A stretch of DNA of 64,000 bases. Origin: Polynucleobacter sp. AP-Capit-er-40B-B4 (GTDB lineage: Bacteria; Pseudomonadota; Gammaproteobacteria; Burkholderiales; Burkholderiaceae). The notes below the pieces were generated by a model. That model ran no database searches, was not told where the DNA came from, and was given only the letters and a program-made list of their open reading frames with translations. This document shows positions 19,764-28,289 of this stretch, piece by piece. Location of the stretch: the NCBI RefSeq assembly GCF_018882245.1, contig NZ_JACVOV010000001.1, forward strand, positions 558,001 to 622,000. Direction: 5' to 3'. The number at the start of each line of letters is the position of its first letter. The first letter of the stretch is position 1. The position numbers were made by a program, and so were the translations under genes.

Positions 19764-20065
19764 TGAGAACTACCTTTAAAAAAGCGTTTGCCCAATTTGT
19801 AAAAAAGGCTTCCAAGCCTTTGCAGTTGGAAATTGAAATTAGGGTAGATGAGGTTTGTAATAACCCTAGAATAGGCCAACAAAAGTTGGGGGATCTACAG
19901 GGGGTTTTTGTTTATAAATTTCGCTTTAATGGGCAGGAATATTTAATGGCTTATCAATTTGATCATTTTTCAGGAGTGGTTGAAATAACTTGGATTGAAT
20001 TTTGCCAAATCGGACCTCATGAAAATTTTTATACGCAACTAAAAAGATCTATTCGATTCAAATGA
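19763..20065 (+). CDS. RelE/ParE-superfamily-like toxin (putative)
   Basis: 100 aa basic protein; NPRIGQQKLGDLQGVFVYKFRFNGQEYLMAYQFDHFSGVVEITWIEFCQIGPHENFY resembles the RelE/ParE fold core. Confidence 0.72.
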   Translation: MRTTFKKAFAQFVKKASKPLQLEIEIRVDEVCNNPRIGQQKLGDLQGVFVYKFRFNGQEYLMAYQFDHFSGVVEITWIEFCQIGPHENFYTQLKRSIRFK

Positions 20066-20105
20066 CAATCTTCAGCCGCTTCAATACAGAAAGTGAGGGC
20101 TATAT

Positions 20106-20423
20106 ATGACTCAATACATGACCGCAGAGGATCTGTTTGCTCACGTGCAAAAAATGTCTTCAAAAGAACGTATTAAATTTTTCTCTTTAATTGCTATAAA
20201 TGCTTTCCAAGAGACCGACTATACGCATGAGCAGGTATTTGGGCACCTAAGAAATGCAACCTTTTCATCAGAAGAGGCGGCAGAGTTTTTAGAAATCTCT
20301 ATTCCCACTTTGCGTAGATACGTTCAGACCGGAAAATTAAAGCCGTCTTCAATCATTGGCAGAAGCCAATTGTTTTCCAGTGCCGATCTGAAGCTACTAA
20401 AACAAAAAATAAACAAAGAATAG
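20106..20423 (+). CDS. Excisionase/MerR-type HTH putative antitoxin
   Basis: 105 aa; C-terminal TFSSEEAAEFLEISIPTLRRYVQTGKLKPSSIIGRSQLFSSADLKLL winged-HTH pattern; downstream of the toxin-like ORF. Confidence 0.72.
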   Translation: MTQYMTAEDLFAHVQKMSSKERIKFFSLIAINAFQETDYTHEQVFGHLRNATFSSEEAAEFLEISIPTLRRYVQTGKLKPSSIIGRSQLFSSADLKLLKQKINKE

Positions 20424-20454
20424 GTAAAGTTCAATACCCGTCTAAAATAGCAAT

Positions 20455-20982
20455 ATGCATATTAATGAGAAGAATCGCACTCCAAAGGTGGTTGACGCCG
20501 AGGAAGGGCCAAGCAAGTCAGAGTTAAAGCGCCAAATGACTGAGCGCCAAAAGCTGGCCGAGGTTTTGGCAGCCCTCAGTAGCGATGCTTTGAAAACGAT
20601 TCCTTTGGATGAGGCCATCAAAGCCGCTATTGCGGAAACCAACAAGATTAAAAGTTTTGAGGCAATACGTCGTCACAAACAATATCTTGGCAAACTCATG
20701 CGCTTCTTGGATGCAGAAGAGTTAGATGCTATTCAGAAACGTCTAGATGCTATACAAGGTGTTAGCAAGGCGGAAACTGCCAAGCTACATTTTCTAGAAA
20801 GCTATCGCGATAGATTAATTGCGAACGACGAAGCATTTACCAAAATGATTGAGCAATATCCCGATATGGATATTCAGAATATGCGCACCTTGATTCGAAA
20901 TGCGCGTAAAGAGAAAGAGCAAAACAAACCACCTAAAGCTTATCGTGAGATCTTCCGCGTTCTCAAAGATATGGGTCTCTAA
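20455..20982 (+). CDS. yjgA: Ribosome-associated protein YjgA/DarP (DUF615)
   Basis: SKSELKRQMTERQKLAEVLAALSSDALKTIPLDEAIKAAIAE...IRRHKQYLGKLMRFLD...EKEQNKPPKAYREIFRVLKDM. Confidence 0.88.
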   Translation: MHINEKNRTPKVVDAEEGPSKSELKRQMTERQKLAEVLAALSSDALKTIPLDEAIKAAIAETNKIKSFEAIRRHKQYLGKLMRFLDAEELDAIQKRLDAIQGVSKAETAKLHFLESYRDRLIANDEAFTKMIEQYPDMDIQNMRTLIRNARKEKEQNKPPKAYREIFRVLKDMGL

Positions 20983-20994
20983 GCTTAGCTTGCT

Positions 20995-22056
20995 TTAGAC
21001 CTTCAGCTTGTTCGCTGGAACTTCTATCCAACGATAAACATAGTTAGCTGCAATCGCGCTGGTTGTTACAACCCCCAACATCAATGCAATAGCCAATGCG
21101 CCACTTTCGTGAGCATGTAAACCGGATGCAATGTAAAGCGTGTTTGCCAGTAAGATGAAGGCGAAGTGAATTAAAAAAGCGCAATACGAACGCTGACTTC
21201 CCCAAGCTATTACCTTACCAACAATCCTCTGTGCAATATCTTTAGGATATTGAGCGTCGCCCCATAAGTACAAAGCAAGCGCTATCAACCAAGCGAGAAT
21301 GTTTCTAAGCCATACCTGCTGAAACGAAGCGGCTGCAATAATCAAGCCAATCAAAATCAATACTACCTTCGCTAAGCGCTGGATTCCCAAGTCCTCAAAG
21401 CGGCTCGCTAAATATGCTAAAACACCTAAGCCATAAGATCCAATGAAGTAAATAAAATAAGCTTCATAGTCACCAGAGCGATTGAAAAACAATAGAGAGC
21501 TCACAGCCAATACACTGATTAACCAAATTAACGCCTGATATCTCGGAAAAGAGACAAACAAGATTGCTAGCACTGAATACAGCTGCCAATCGATTGCGAT
21601 ATACCAAGCACCAGCAGAAATGGAATCTAAGCCCAAGATTCCTTGGATAAAAAAGAGGTGTGCCAAAAATTGCGCAAGGGTTTCTGATTGACCGACAAAT
21701 TCATCATTGACCCAGAGGCGCGCAATGTAGGCGCACACAATAGTAAAAATAAGTGCAGCAGCATATGGCGCAAATAAACGAAGATAGCGATTTAATATCA
21801 GCTTGAGTAAACCATTGGCGCTAAATTGAATATTGGCATATCGACTTAAAGACTGAGCCGCAAGATAGCCCGCCATCACCAAAAAGATTTGTACTGCATA
21901 ACGGCCGTACTCAAACAGCCAAGTCATGAGGCCCGGAAGGACGCGACGCGCATCCTCTGCAATTTGCCCATAACTAGAAAGATGATGCAGGATGATTAAT
22001 AAGGCCGCAAAGACCTTGAAAGAATCAATCAGAAAAAGCGGGGCTGCTTTCTTCAA
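20995..22056 (-). CDS. Acyltransferase 3 (OafA/YrhL-like) membrane protein
   Basis: 353 aa, about 10 TMs; DSFKVFAALLIILHHL, YAVQIFLVMAGYLAAQSL, RYLRLFAPYAAAL. Confidence 0.85.
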   Translation of the reverse strand: MKKAAPLFLIDSFKVFAALLIILHHLSSYGQIAEDARRVLPGLMTWLFEYGRYAVQIFLVMAGYLAAQSLSRYANIQFSANGLLKLILNRYLRLFAPYAAALIFTIVCAYIARLWVNDEFVGQSETLAQFLAHLFFIQGILGLDSISAGAWYIAIDWQLYSVLAILFVSFPRYQALIWLISVLAVSSLLFFNRSGDYEAYFIYFIGSYGLGVLAYLASRFEDLGIQRLAKVVLILIGLIIAAASFQQVWLRNILAWLIALALYLWGDAQYPKDIAQRIVGKVIAWGSQRSYCAFLIHFAFILLANTLYIASGLHAHESGALAIALMLGVVTTSAIAANYVYRWIEVPANKLKV

Positions 22057-22059
22057 AAA

Positions 22060-22239
22060 TTACTTTGACTTGGATTTGCCCATCAAAGAAGCTAGCAAGG
22101 GATTTGCACCCGCTAGCTCTTTTTTAGACTTTGCTGCGGCTTCAGCGGTGCCTGGCTTAGGAGACTTAGCAGCGTTCTTCATTCCCTGCGCAGTTTTCAA
22201 AGCCAAGTTCTTATAGAGATCGGTTTTTTTCATTGCCAT
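22060..22239 (-). CDS. Small lysine-rich hypothetical protein (59 aa)
   Basis: Reverse translation MAMKKTDLYKNLALKTAQGMKNAAKSPKPGTAEAAAKSKKELAGANPLLASLMGKSKSK*; 59 aa, just under the ORF-track cutoff. Confidence 0.6.
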   Translation of the reverse strand: MAMKKTDLYKNLALKTAQGMKNAAKSPKPGTAEAAAKSKKELAGANPLLASLMGKSKSK

Positions 22240-22302
22240 GATGCAGACTTTTTATCCTATGTTTCTACTCTATAAATCCATATCGACTAATTTGCTATTA
22301 AT

Positions 22303-22881
22303 TTATTTAATGAGTGAGCGTGCTGCTAAGCCCATAAACAACAATGACCAGCCTTGCAATAAGAGCTCAATTGCAATCAACATGCCAGGAAGCCAAAGAC
22401 TAGACTCAGGATAGCCATTCATGATGAGTACGCCCATTAAGATAGAAAGCGCTGAAGAGAGTACCAACCAGAACCATTCGCGGAAGTGACGATGCTGAAA
22501 TGCAGAGATTAAACGCAAGGCACCCGTTACAAAAAAGATTGCCGCCAACCAGAGAGTAATTGCTTCAAGGGCAGGAATTGGGAAAGCCCAAGTAAAGAGT
22601 GCTGCAGCAATATAAAGTGCCGCTAGTACAAGCTGTACACCTACGCTTTTCCAGCCATGTGATTTGAGAGCATGAGCGCCTTGCAAGATGCCACCAGCAA
22701 ACAAAAAGATACCCAAGATATTCACTGTGACAAATGAAAACAGTGTTTGACCAGCAATACCAATCATACCCAGCACGATGAATAAAATGCCCAGACCAAT
22801 TAAGGCACCTGGAACCTTGGCGGCTGCGCCTAATACTTTTGTGCGGAGCTCTTGAATTTGAGCATTGGATAGTTCGGTCAT
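22303..22881 (-). CDS. HdeD/DUF308-family membrane protein
   Basis: 192 aa, six TMs, internal repeat-like hydrophobic pairs. Confidence 0.75.
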   Translation of the reverse strand: MTELSNAQIQELRTKVLGAAAKVPGALIGLGILFIVLGMIGIAGQTLFSFVTVNILGIFLFAGGILQGAHALKSHGWKSVGVQLVLAALYIAAALFTWAFPIPALEAITLWLAAIFFVTGALRLISAFQHRHFREWFWLVLSSALSILMGVLIMNGYPESSLWLPGMLIAIELLLQGWSLLFMGLAARSLIK

Positions 22882-22936
22882 AAAGGTACTTTCTGTTTTA
22901 AATAGGCGCTACTAAAAATGAAACAACTAGGCTAGC

Positions 22937-23752
22937 TTACAAAGTATTGTCAACCGAATCAATAAATTGACGTACTGTTTTATTAAATACTTCTGGCTGC
23001 TCAATATTGGATAAGTGCGCCGCTTCTTCTAAGATCACCATTTTGGAGTGATCTATTAGGCGGTGCAAAACTATGCCTTGGTCAACAGTACAGGCTGGAT
23101 CAGAGCGTCCTGATAACACCAAGGTGGGAGTCTTAATCTTCAATAACATTGTACTTTGTGCCATATCTCGTACCGCACTGCCGCACGCCATATAACCAGC
23201 AACATTCGTCCCTAGGATCATTTGACGCACTTTTTCAATTTCTTGTGGAGCGCGCTGAATAAAGGGGGCGGTAAACCAACGTTGAATCGTGCCATCAACT
23301 AAGCCAGCGATACCTTGAGTGCGAGCAATTTGAAAACGGTCTTCCCATAAGCTACGTGGCGGCATTTCTGAAGCGGTGTTGCAGAGTGTTAGAGACAAAA
23401 TGCGGTCAGGAAAGCGTGCGCCCAATTGTTGGCCGATCATACCGCCAATCGATAAACCCATAAAGTGAGCCTTCTGAATGCCAAGCGCATCCAATAGCCC
23501 AATTGCATCATCTGCTAATTGAGCGATAGTGTATGGACCCTCACTAAGACCAGAACCTCCATGTCCTCTTTTGTCGTAACGGAGAACACGATAGCGATCG
23601 GCTAAAGCGGGTACGTTGCCATCCCACATGCTGCCATTGGCCATCAAACTATTTGCCACTAATAAAACAGGGCCATCTTCAGGGCCATCAAAACGGTAGG
23701 CAATATCAATGCCATTCACTTTAATTACTTTTAAATCCTGCATTTGACTCAT
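22937..23752 (-). CDS. Alpha/beta hydrolase, 3-oxoadipate enol-lactonase-like
   Basis: GPVLLVANSLMANGSMWDGNVPALADRYRVLRYDKRGHGGS, AHFMGLSIGGMIGQQLGARFPDRILSLTLCNTA, LSGRSDPACT, EEAAHLSNIEQPEVFN. Confidence 0.85.
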   Translation of the reverse strand: MSQMQDLKVIKVNGIDIAYRFDGPEDGPVLLVANSLMANGSMWDGNVPALADRYRVLRYDKRGHGGSGLSEGPYTIAQLADDAIGLLDALGIQKAHFMGLSIGGMIGQQLGARFPDRILSLTLCNTASEMPPRSLWEDRFQIARTQGIAGLVDGTIQRWFTAPFIQRAPQEIEKVRQMILGTNVAGYMACGSAVRDMAQSTMLLKIKTPTLVLSGRSDPACTVDQGIVLHRLIDHSKMVILEEAAHLSNIEQPEVFNKTVRQFIDSVDNTL

Positions 23753-23872
23753 TGATCTCCACCCTATCTTTAGTTCTCGCTATCTTTATTAATCTCTATT
23801 GATCTCTATTTATCAAATCTTCAGACCATGTTAGATTATCTAACGAAACTATAAAAATACTAAGGAGACAAG

Positions 23873-24868
23873 ATGTTCGCCTCACTCATTCATGAGATTT
23901 CTACCTCTACATTTGGTAGATGCATCCTCGCGGTAGGCCTTGCTTGTGGAGTAAGCCTGAGCTATGCGCAAAACTACCCTAATCGCACAGTCAAGATGGT
24001 AGTTCCCTTAACCACTGGCTCAGGTGCCGATATCGCAGGACGCGTAGTGGCTAAAAGCCTTTCGGAGACCTGGAAGCAATCAGTCATTATTGAGAATCGC
24101 CCTGGCGCTGGCGGCCTTATTGGTACGGGTGTAGTTGTAAACGCTGAGCCTGATGGATATACCTTATTGGTGCAATCTGCCTCTTATGCAGCTAATCCTG
24201 CTATTTATAAAAAGCTTCCCTACGACCCCCTCAAGAGTTTGGTAGATGTCGCTATTTTGGGCCAAACCCCTTATGTCATGATTACTGCGGCAGATAGCCC
24301 CTATCAATCGATTCGTGATTTAGTGATTGCCGCCAAATCCAAACCCAATGAAATCACTTTCGCTTCAGCAGGCGTTGGTAGCTCGACCCATCTTGCGGCC
24401 GAATACTTTAATCAAATCATGGGCATCAAACTCATTCATGTTCCTTACAAAGGATCGCCTGAGGCTATTGCTGACACCATGTCCGGACGCACTGCTTTTT
24501 ACATGGCTCCATTAGATACCGCGATTGGCCAACTGAAGGGCGGCAAAGTACGCGCCCTTGGAGTTACTAGTAAAACTCGTAATGCAGCAGTTCCAGATAT
24601 TCCTAGCGTTGCAGAACAGGGTTATGCTAACTTTGAGATTGGTTTGTGGTTTGGGGTGTGGGCGCCAGCCGCTACACCACCAGCCATCGTGAAAAAGATT
24701 AATCAAGATATTAATCAGGCAATGCAAGATCCCGAAGTCAAAACTGCCTACGAAACAAAAGGTATTAAGGCAACCCCAATGAATCCAGCAGAGTTTGCAA
24801 AGTTTGTTCGTGAAGAGATGGGCAAGTATCAAAAGATCGCCAAGGAAGCTGCGATTGAACCCCAATAA
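23873..24868 (+). CDS. Tripartite tricarboxylate transporter (Bug/TctC) substrate-binding protein
   Basis: QNYPNRTVKMVVPLTTGSGADIAGRVVAKSLSETWKQSVIIENRPGAGGLIGTGVVVNAEPDGYTLLV. Confidence 0.94.
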   Translation: MFASLIHEISTSTFGRCILAVGLACGVSLSYAQNYPNRTVKMVVPLTTGSGADIAGRVVAKSLSETWKQSVIIENRPGAGGLIGTGVVVNAEPDGYTLLVQSASYAANPAIYKKLPYDPLKSLVDVAILGQTPYVMITAADSPYQSIRDLVIAAKSKPNEITFASAGVGSSTHLAAEYFNQIMGIKLIHVPYKGSPEAIADTMSGRTAFYMAPLDTAIGQLKGGKVRALGVTSKTRNAAVPDIPSVAEQGYANFEIGLWFGVWAPAATPPAIVKKINQDINQAMQDPEVKTAYETKGIKATPMNPAEFAKFVREEMGKYQKIAKEAAIEPQ

Positions 24869-25763
24869 GACGGCGCCACTGTGCCAAGCCCCAGACCCTG
24901 AAATTCGATCTCCTAAAATTGTATTTCCGGCGGGGGCTGTAGATTGCCACGCCCATGTGTGTGGACCAGCCAACCAATACCTCTATGCAGAGGAGCGTAT
25001 CTATACGCCACCAGATGCCACACTAGAAAGCTACCAAGCACTATTACAGATGTTGGGAATCAGTCGCGCTGTTCTAGTTCAACCTAGCGTGTACGGCACA
25101 GACAATAGTGCCATGTTAGCTGCCCTGAAAATGCACCCACAACAGTTTCGTGGAGTGGCAGTAATTTCAAATGATCCTAAAGCTGTGAGCGATGATGAAC
25201 TCGCCCAATTGCATGCGGCCGGTGTCAGAGGGCTTCGTTGCAATATTGTTGATCTTGCTGATCAATCCGCTGGTCTACCCATTGAGCAATTACGCAATCT
25301 CGCAAAACGTATTCAAGCGTTTGGTTGGCACTTAGAGTTATTGATGCATGTGAACGAATATCCTAACCTTGCCAAAACCTTTGAAGATTTTCCAGTGGAT
25401 CTGGTATTTGGTCACTTTGGCTACTCTCACGCCAAACACGGCGTTACTGATAAAGGATTTCAGGGGCTCCTAGATTTAATTCAACACGAGCGTGCATGGG
25501 TCAAAATGACTGGCCCTTATCGCATCTGCGACGGCAATCTCCCATACTTTGATATGCGCCCATTCTCCGATGCTGTCATTAAGGCAAATCCGAGCCGCTT
25601 AATTTGGGGGAGCGACTGGCCGCATGTCATGGTAAAGAAGCAAATGCCACATGATGCAGACTTGTGCGACCTCCTTGGGGATTGGGTGCAGGATGAAAAC
25701 CTCAGAAATTCGATCTTGGTCGACAACCCCTGTATCCTGTATGACTTTCCGGCTGATAACTAG
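24855..25763 (+). CDS. Amidohydrolase family 2 (2-pyrone-4,6-dicarboxylate hydrolase-like)
   Basis: VDCHAHVCGP, RAVLVQPSVYGTDNSAML, VFGHFGYSHA, RLIWGSDWPHVMVKK. TTG at 24855 is a likely start overlapping the Bug gene end; ORF track begins at 24795. Confidence 0.85.
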   Translation: MNPNKTAPLCQAPDPEIRSPKIVFPAGAVDCHAHVCGPANQYLYAEERIYTPPDATLESYQALLQMLGISRAVLVQPSVYGTDNSAMLAALKMHPQQFRGVAVISNDPKAVSDDELAQLHAAGVRGLRCNIVDLADQSAGLPIEQLRNLAKRIQAFGWHLELLMHVNEYPNLAKTFEDFPVDLVFGHFGYSHAKHGVTDKGFQGLLDLIQHERAWVKMTGPYRICDGNLPYFDMRPFSDAVIKANPSRLIWGSDWPHVMVKKQMPHDADLCDLLGDWVQDENLRNSILVDNPCILYDFPADN

Positions 25764-25833
25764 CCAAATGACCTAAATCACCCAAGATAGAGGTCTTTAC
25801 TTTTAAATTGAGTAAGAGGGATTACAAATCAAT

Positions 25834-26058
25834 ATGGATAACACGCTTACCGTTATTTTAGGAATTGTCGCAATACTATTGCCGCTAGTTGTGGGCCGTC
25901 TATTTTGGAAGCGCTTTGACCATTATTTCGGTAGAGGTGATGAGGTCTACATGGATAGCTTGGAATACTTTCTCAAAAAAATTGGCTCAACTGTCTTAGT
26001 TGCTTTTGTTATTTTATGGATTGGCATCAGCCTCGTATTTAACGGTAGCGCTTCATAA
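25834..26058 (+). CDS. Small membrane protein (74 aa)
   Basis: Two hydrophobic segments; ATG at 25834. Confidence 0.55.
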   Translation: MDNTLTVILGIVAILLPLVVGRLFWKRFDHYFGRGDEVYMDSLEYFLKKIGSTVLVAFVILWIGISLVFNGSAS

Positions 26059-26062
26059 AACC

Positions 26063-26434
26063 ATGACTGATCAATTTAAAACCATCCTTCTAAAAGCAAA
26101 GCTTAACTTTGCCATCTTGGCTTCTATCTTGGTCATCGTAGTTTTAGGAAAGTTCATCAACCCAGAACTGACTAATGGCATATTTGTAACGGCCGATCAA
26201 CTGGTATCTGATCTCTATATTGTCTTTATCGCTATTACCTTAGGGGCTTTTGTTCCGAACTTTAAGTTAGTAGTCTTTGGATCGATAGCTGCATTTATTG
26301 TGGCAACTATCTTGGTACAAATGGGCGTTTATACCTACCTCACGACTGAATACTTATTTGCAGTCTTAATTGTGGTGCTAGGCTTTGCTTCCATCGCCAA
26401 CCTGTATAGGCACTATCGCGAAAACGGGCTTTGA
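26063..26434 (+). CDS. Hypothetical membrane protein
   Basis: From ATG 26063 (MTDQFKTILLKAKLNFAILASILVIVVLG), 4 TMs; ORF-track start at 26000 lies inside the upstream gene. Confidence 0.55.
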   Translation: MTDQFKTILLKAKLNFAILASILVIVVLGKFINPELTNGIFVTADQLVSDLYIVFIAITLGAFVPNFKLVVFGSIAAFIVATILVQMGVYTYLTTEYLFAVLIVVLGFASIANLYRHYRENGL

Positions 26435-26445
26435 TGCCCTAAAAG

Positions 26446-27171
26446 TTAGCCGCCCTGCTTCTCTAGGTAGGCAAGGTGGCTTGACTTCAAATCTTTCAGC
26501 TTTTGCCACAACAGTGCTTTAGGTAAATATATCTGCAAATTTTTGATTGATTTTTCCAGCTTCCCCTCACGAGATAGCAGTTCATCTATGGCCTTCTGAA
26601 GGTCTTTATGAATACTATTTCCGTATGCATCAAATGACTTCTCAAGGGCATTTTTTAACTCTGCTTTTCCTGGGTTAAGCATTACCAAATCAATAAGATC
26701 TCTACTAAAAACTGCCTCATCATTCCATCGATCGGAATTGGCTAATAATTTACTAGCAAGTAAATCCATTCTTGTTAGCGTAGTAATGCCTTCGATTTGA
26801 TCATGGGGGTCCGGATTCTCAAAAGCAATCCTCCCCTCCAAGACGATCTCAAATTTCACCCGCACGTCTCCAGATTGAATGGCCGAGCGAATGCCGTACT
26901 GATCGGCCTTAATATCTCTGGCCAAGATTAATTTGGCTCCATTTTTGGCAATCGCATAAATACCCTGGGAATCCGTTAGCAAATTCCGCAACTCTCGATA
27001 ATGCTCTTTATCGGAGATCAGAAAGTCAATGTCAACAGACTCGCGATATTCATCTTGCGACAAAGCAATTGCTGTGCCGCCACCAAAATAACAACGATGA
27101 TCTCTCAGCAGATCTCCATTGAGCTGCCGAAGAATATCGGCAATAACCTGATGGTGTTTTCTTTTAAACAA
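26446..27171 (-). CDS. AbiEii/AbiGii-like nucleotidyltransferase toxin
   Basis: CYFGGGTAIALSQDEYRESVDIDFLIS (GG..A....R.S.DIDF NTase motif); preceded by an HTH gene. Confidence 0.78.
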   Translation of the reverse strand: MFKRKHHQVIADILRQLNGDLLRDHRCYFGGGTAIALSQDEYRESVDIDFLISDKEHYRELRNLLTDSQGIYAIAKNGAKLILARDIKADQYGIRSAIQSGDVRVKFEIVLEGRIAFENPDPHDQIEGITTLTRMDLLASKLLANSDRWNDEAVFSRDLIDLVMLNPGKAELKNALEKSFDAYGNSIHKDLQKAIDELLSREGKLEKSIKNLQIYLPKALLWQKLKDLKSSHLAYLEKQGG

Positions 27172-27655
27172 GTAATTGCTCCATGCCTCTTGTATCCACC
27201 AGTCTTTGTATTAACGCTCGCTCATGTCTTTGTAGGCTATCCAAATCCAAGAAGCGCTTGTTGCGCTCATAAATTGATACCGCTTCGGCATCAGTTAAAT
27301 ACTCGTCATCTTTTAGTTGCCACGCTAATGCTTTTAGTTGCGGAAAGTCTTTAATCCGAATATGAGGCATTTCAGAATTCTGAATATGATCTTTAGTAGC
27401 CTCACCCTGAAGGGAGCCCAAAGGCATCAAAGCTAAATGCAAACCGAGTGCCTCACAAACCTGCAAATAAGCGCCCATGCTGACACTTGGCTCCCCCTTT
27501 TCAATGCGATGCAATGTCACTCTTGAAATGCCTACTACTTCAGCACAAACCTGAGCGCGAATCCCCAAAACCTTTCTTCTAGCCGTTATTTGGCCACCCA
27601 AACGCAGAAGAGAAGGTGGGTTCTGAGTAGCTTTTTTGTCCAGGAGATTTTTCAT
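27164..27655 (-). CDS. XRE-family HTH regulator / putative antitoxin
   Basis: LGGQITARRKVLGIRAQVCAEVVGISRVTLHRIEKGEPSVSMGAYLQVCEALGL; 8 bp overlap with the NTase gene. Second Met (27655) preferred. Confidence 0.8.
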   Translation of the reverse strand: MKNLLDKKATQNPPSLLRLGGQITARRKVLGIRAQVCAEVVGISRVTLHRIEKGEPSVSMGAYLQVCEALGLHLALMPLGSLQGEATKDHIQNSEMPHIRIKDFPQLKALAWQLKDDEYLTDAEAVSIYERNKRFLDLDSLQRHERALIQRLVDTRGMEQLLV

Positions 27656-27730
27656 AATGTTTCTTATTATATACATTAATTATTTTTTGTAAATTATTAG
27701 AAACATATTTAAATAACCACCTCCCAGACA

Positions 27731-28045
27731 CTACCACCATGACCAGTTGGCATCATGCCTGTGGCGCGCCTCAAAAATAGGGTCCGCCAAACCCATCAAC
27801 CAAAGCCTCATGACTCGGTTATTTCTCGTCCTGCGACGATGCTCAAACGCATTCCGATACCAACGGGGCGCAGAGCCACCCATAGTGACTTGTGTATCTG
27901 AATGAAAGATCGCAATTGCTTTTCGACCAGCTACAGATTTAGGGCTATGACGAATAGTAGGTTCGCCACTATAAAATGCCTTCCAGTCCTTCAAGACCCA
28001 AGCATATTCATGTTGTTGATTTTTGCGTCTATAAGTTCTCGACAT
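27731..28045 (-). CDS. Basic hypothetical protein (104 aa, Arg/His/Trp rich)
   Basis: MSRTYRRKNQQHEYAWVLKDWKAFYSGE...WYRNAFEHRRRTRNNRVMRLWLMGLADPIFEARHRHDANWSWW; no family recognised. Confidence 0.55.
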   Translation of the reverse strand: MSRTYRRKNQQHEYAWVLKDWKAFYSGEPTIRHSPKSVAGRKAIAIFHSDTQVTMGGSAPRWYRNAFEHRRRTRNNRVMRLWLMGLADPIFEARHRHDANWSWW

Positions 28046-28125
28046 GAAAAACTCCTCATACTTTTATTAATTAGTTACATCATGTCGAGCTCCTTAGTGA
28101 GATTGGGAAATTGCTAGGCAATAAA

Positions 28126-28154
28126 AAACGCAGTCATGTTCAGTGACTGCGTTT
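28126..28154. terminator. Terminator-like hairpin
   Basis: AAACGCAGTCA-tgttcag-TGACTGCGTTT, 11-bp perfect arms followed by ATTTT. Confidence 0.75.
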
Positions 28155-28289
28155 ATTTTAAAGAATAGGAAAACCCTATTCAAATGATGGGGCTGAGGTA
28201 ATCAATTTTTACAAGCCACCAATGACGATCTTGCATGTTACGAACTCTGCACATTCATTCAATCTATAGCAAAACTAATACTGGTTTAT

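Noticed and set aside
24512-24977. 153-aa and 70-aa minus ORFs over the Bug/amidohydrolase junction
   Set aside because: Trp/His/Cys-rich antisense translation of two well-supported genes.
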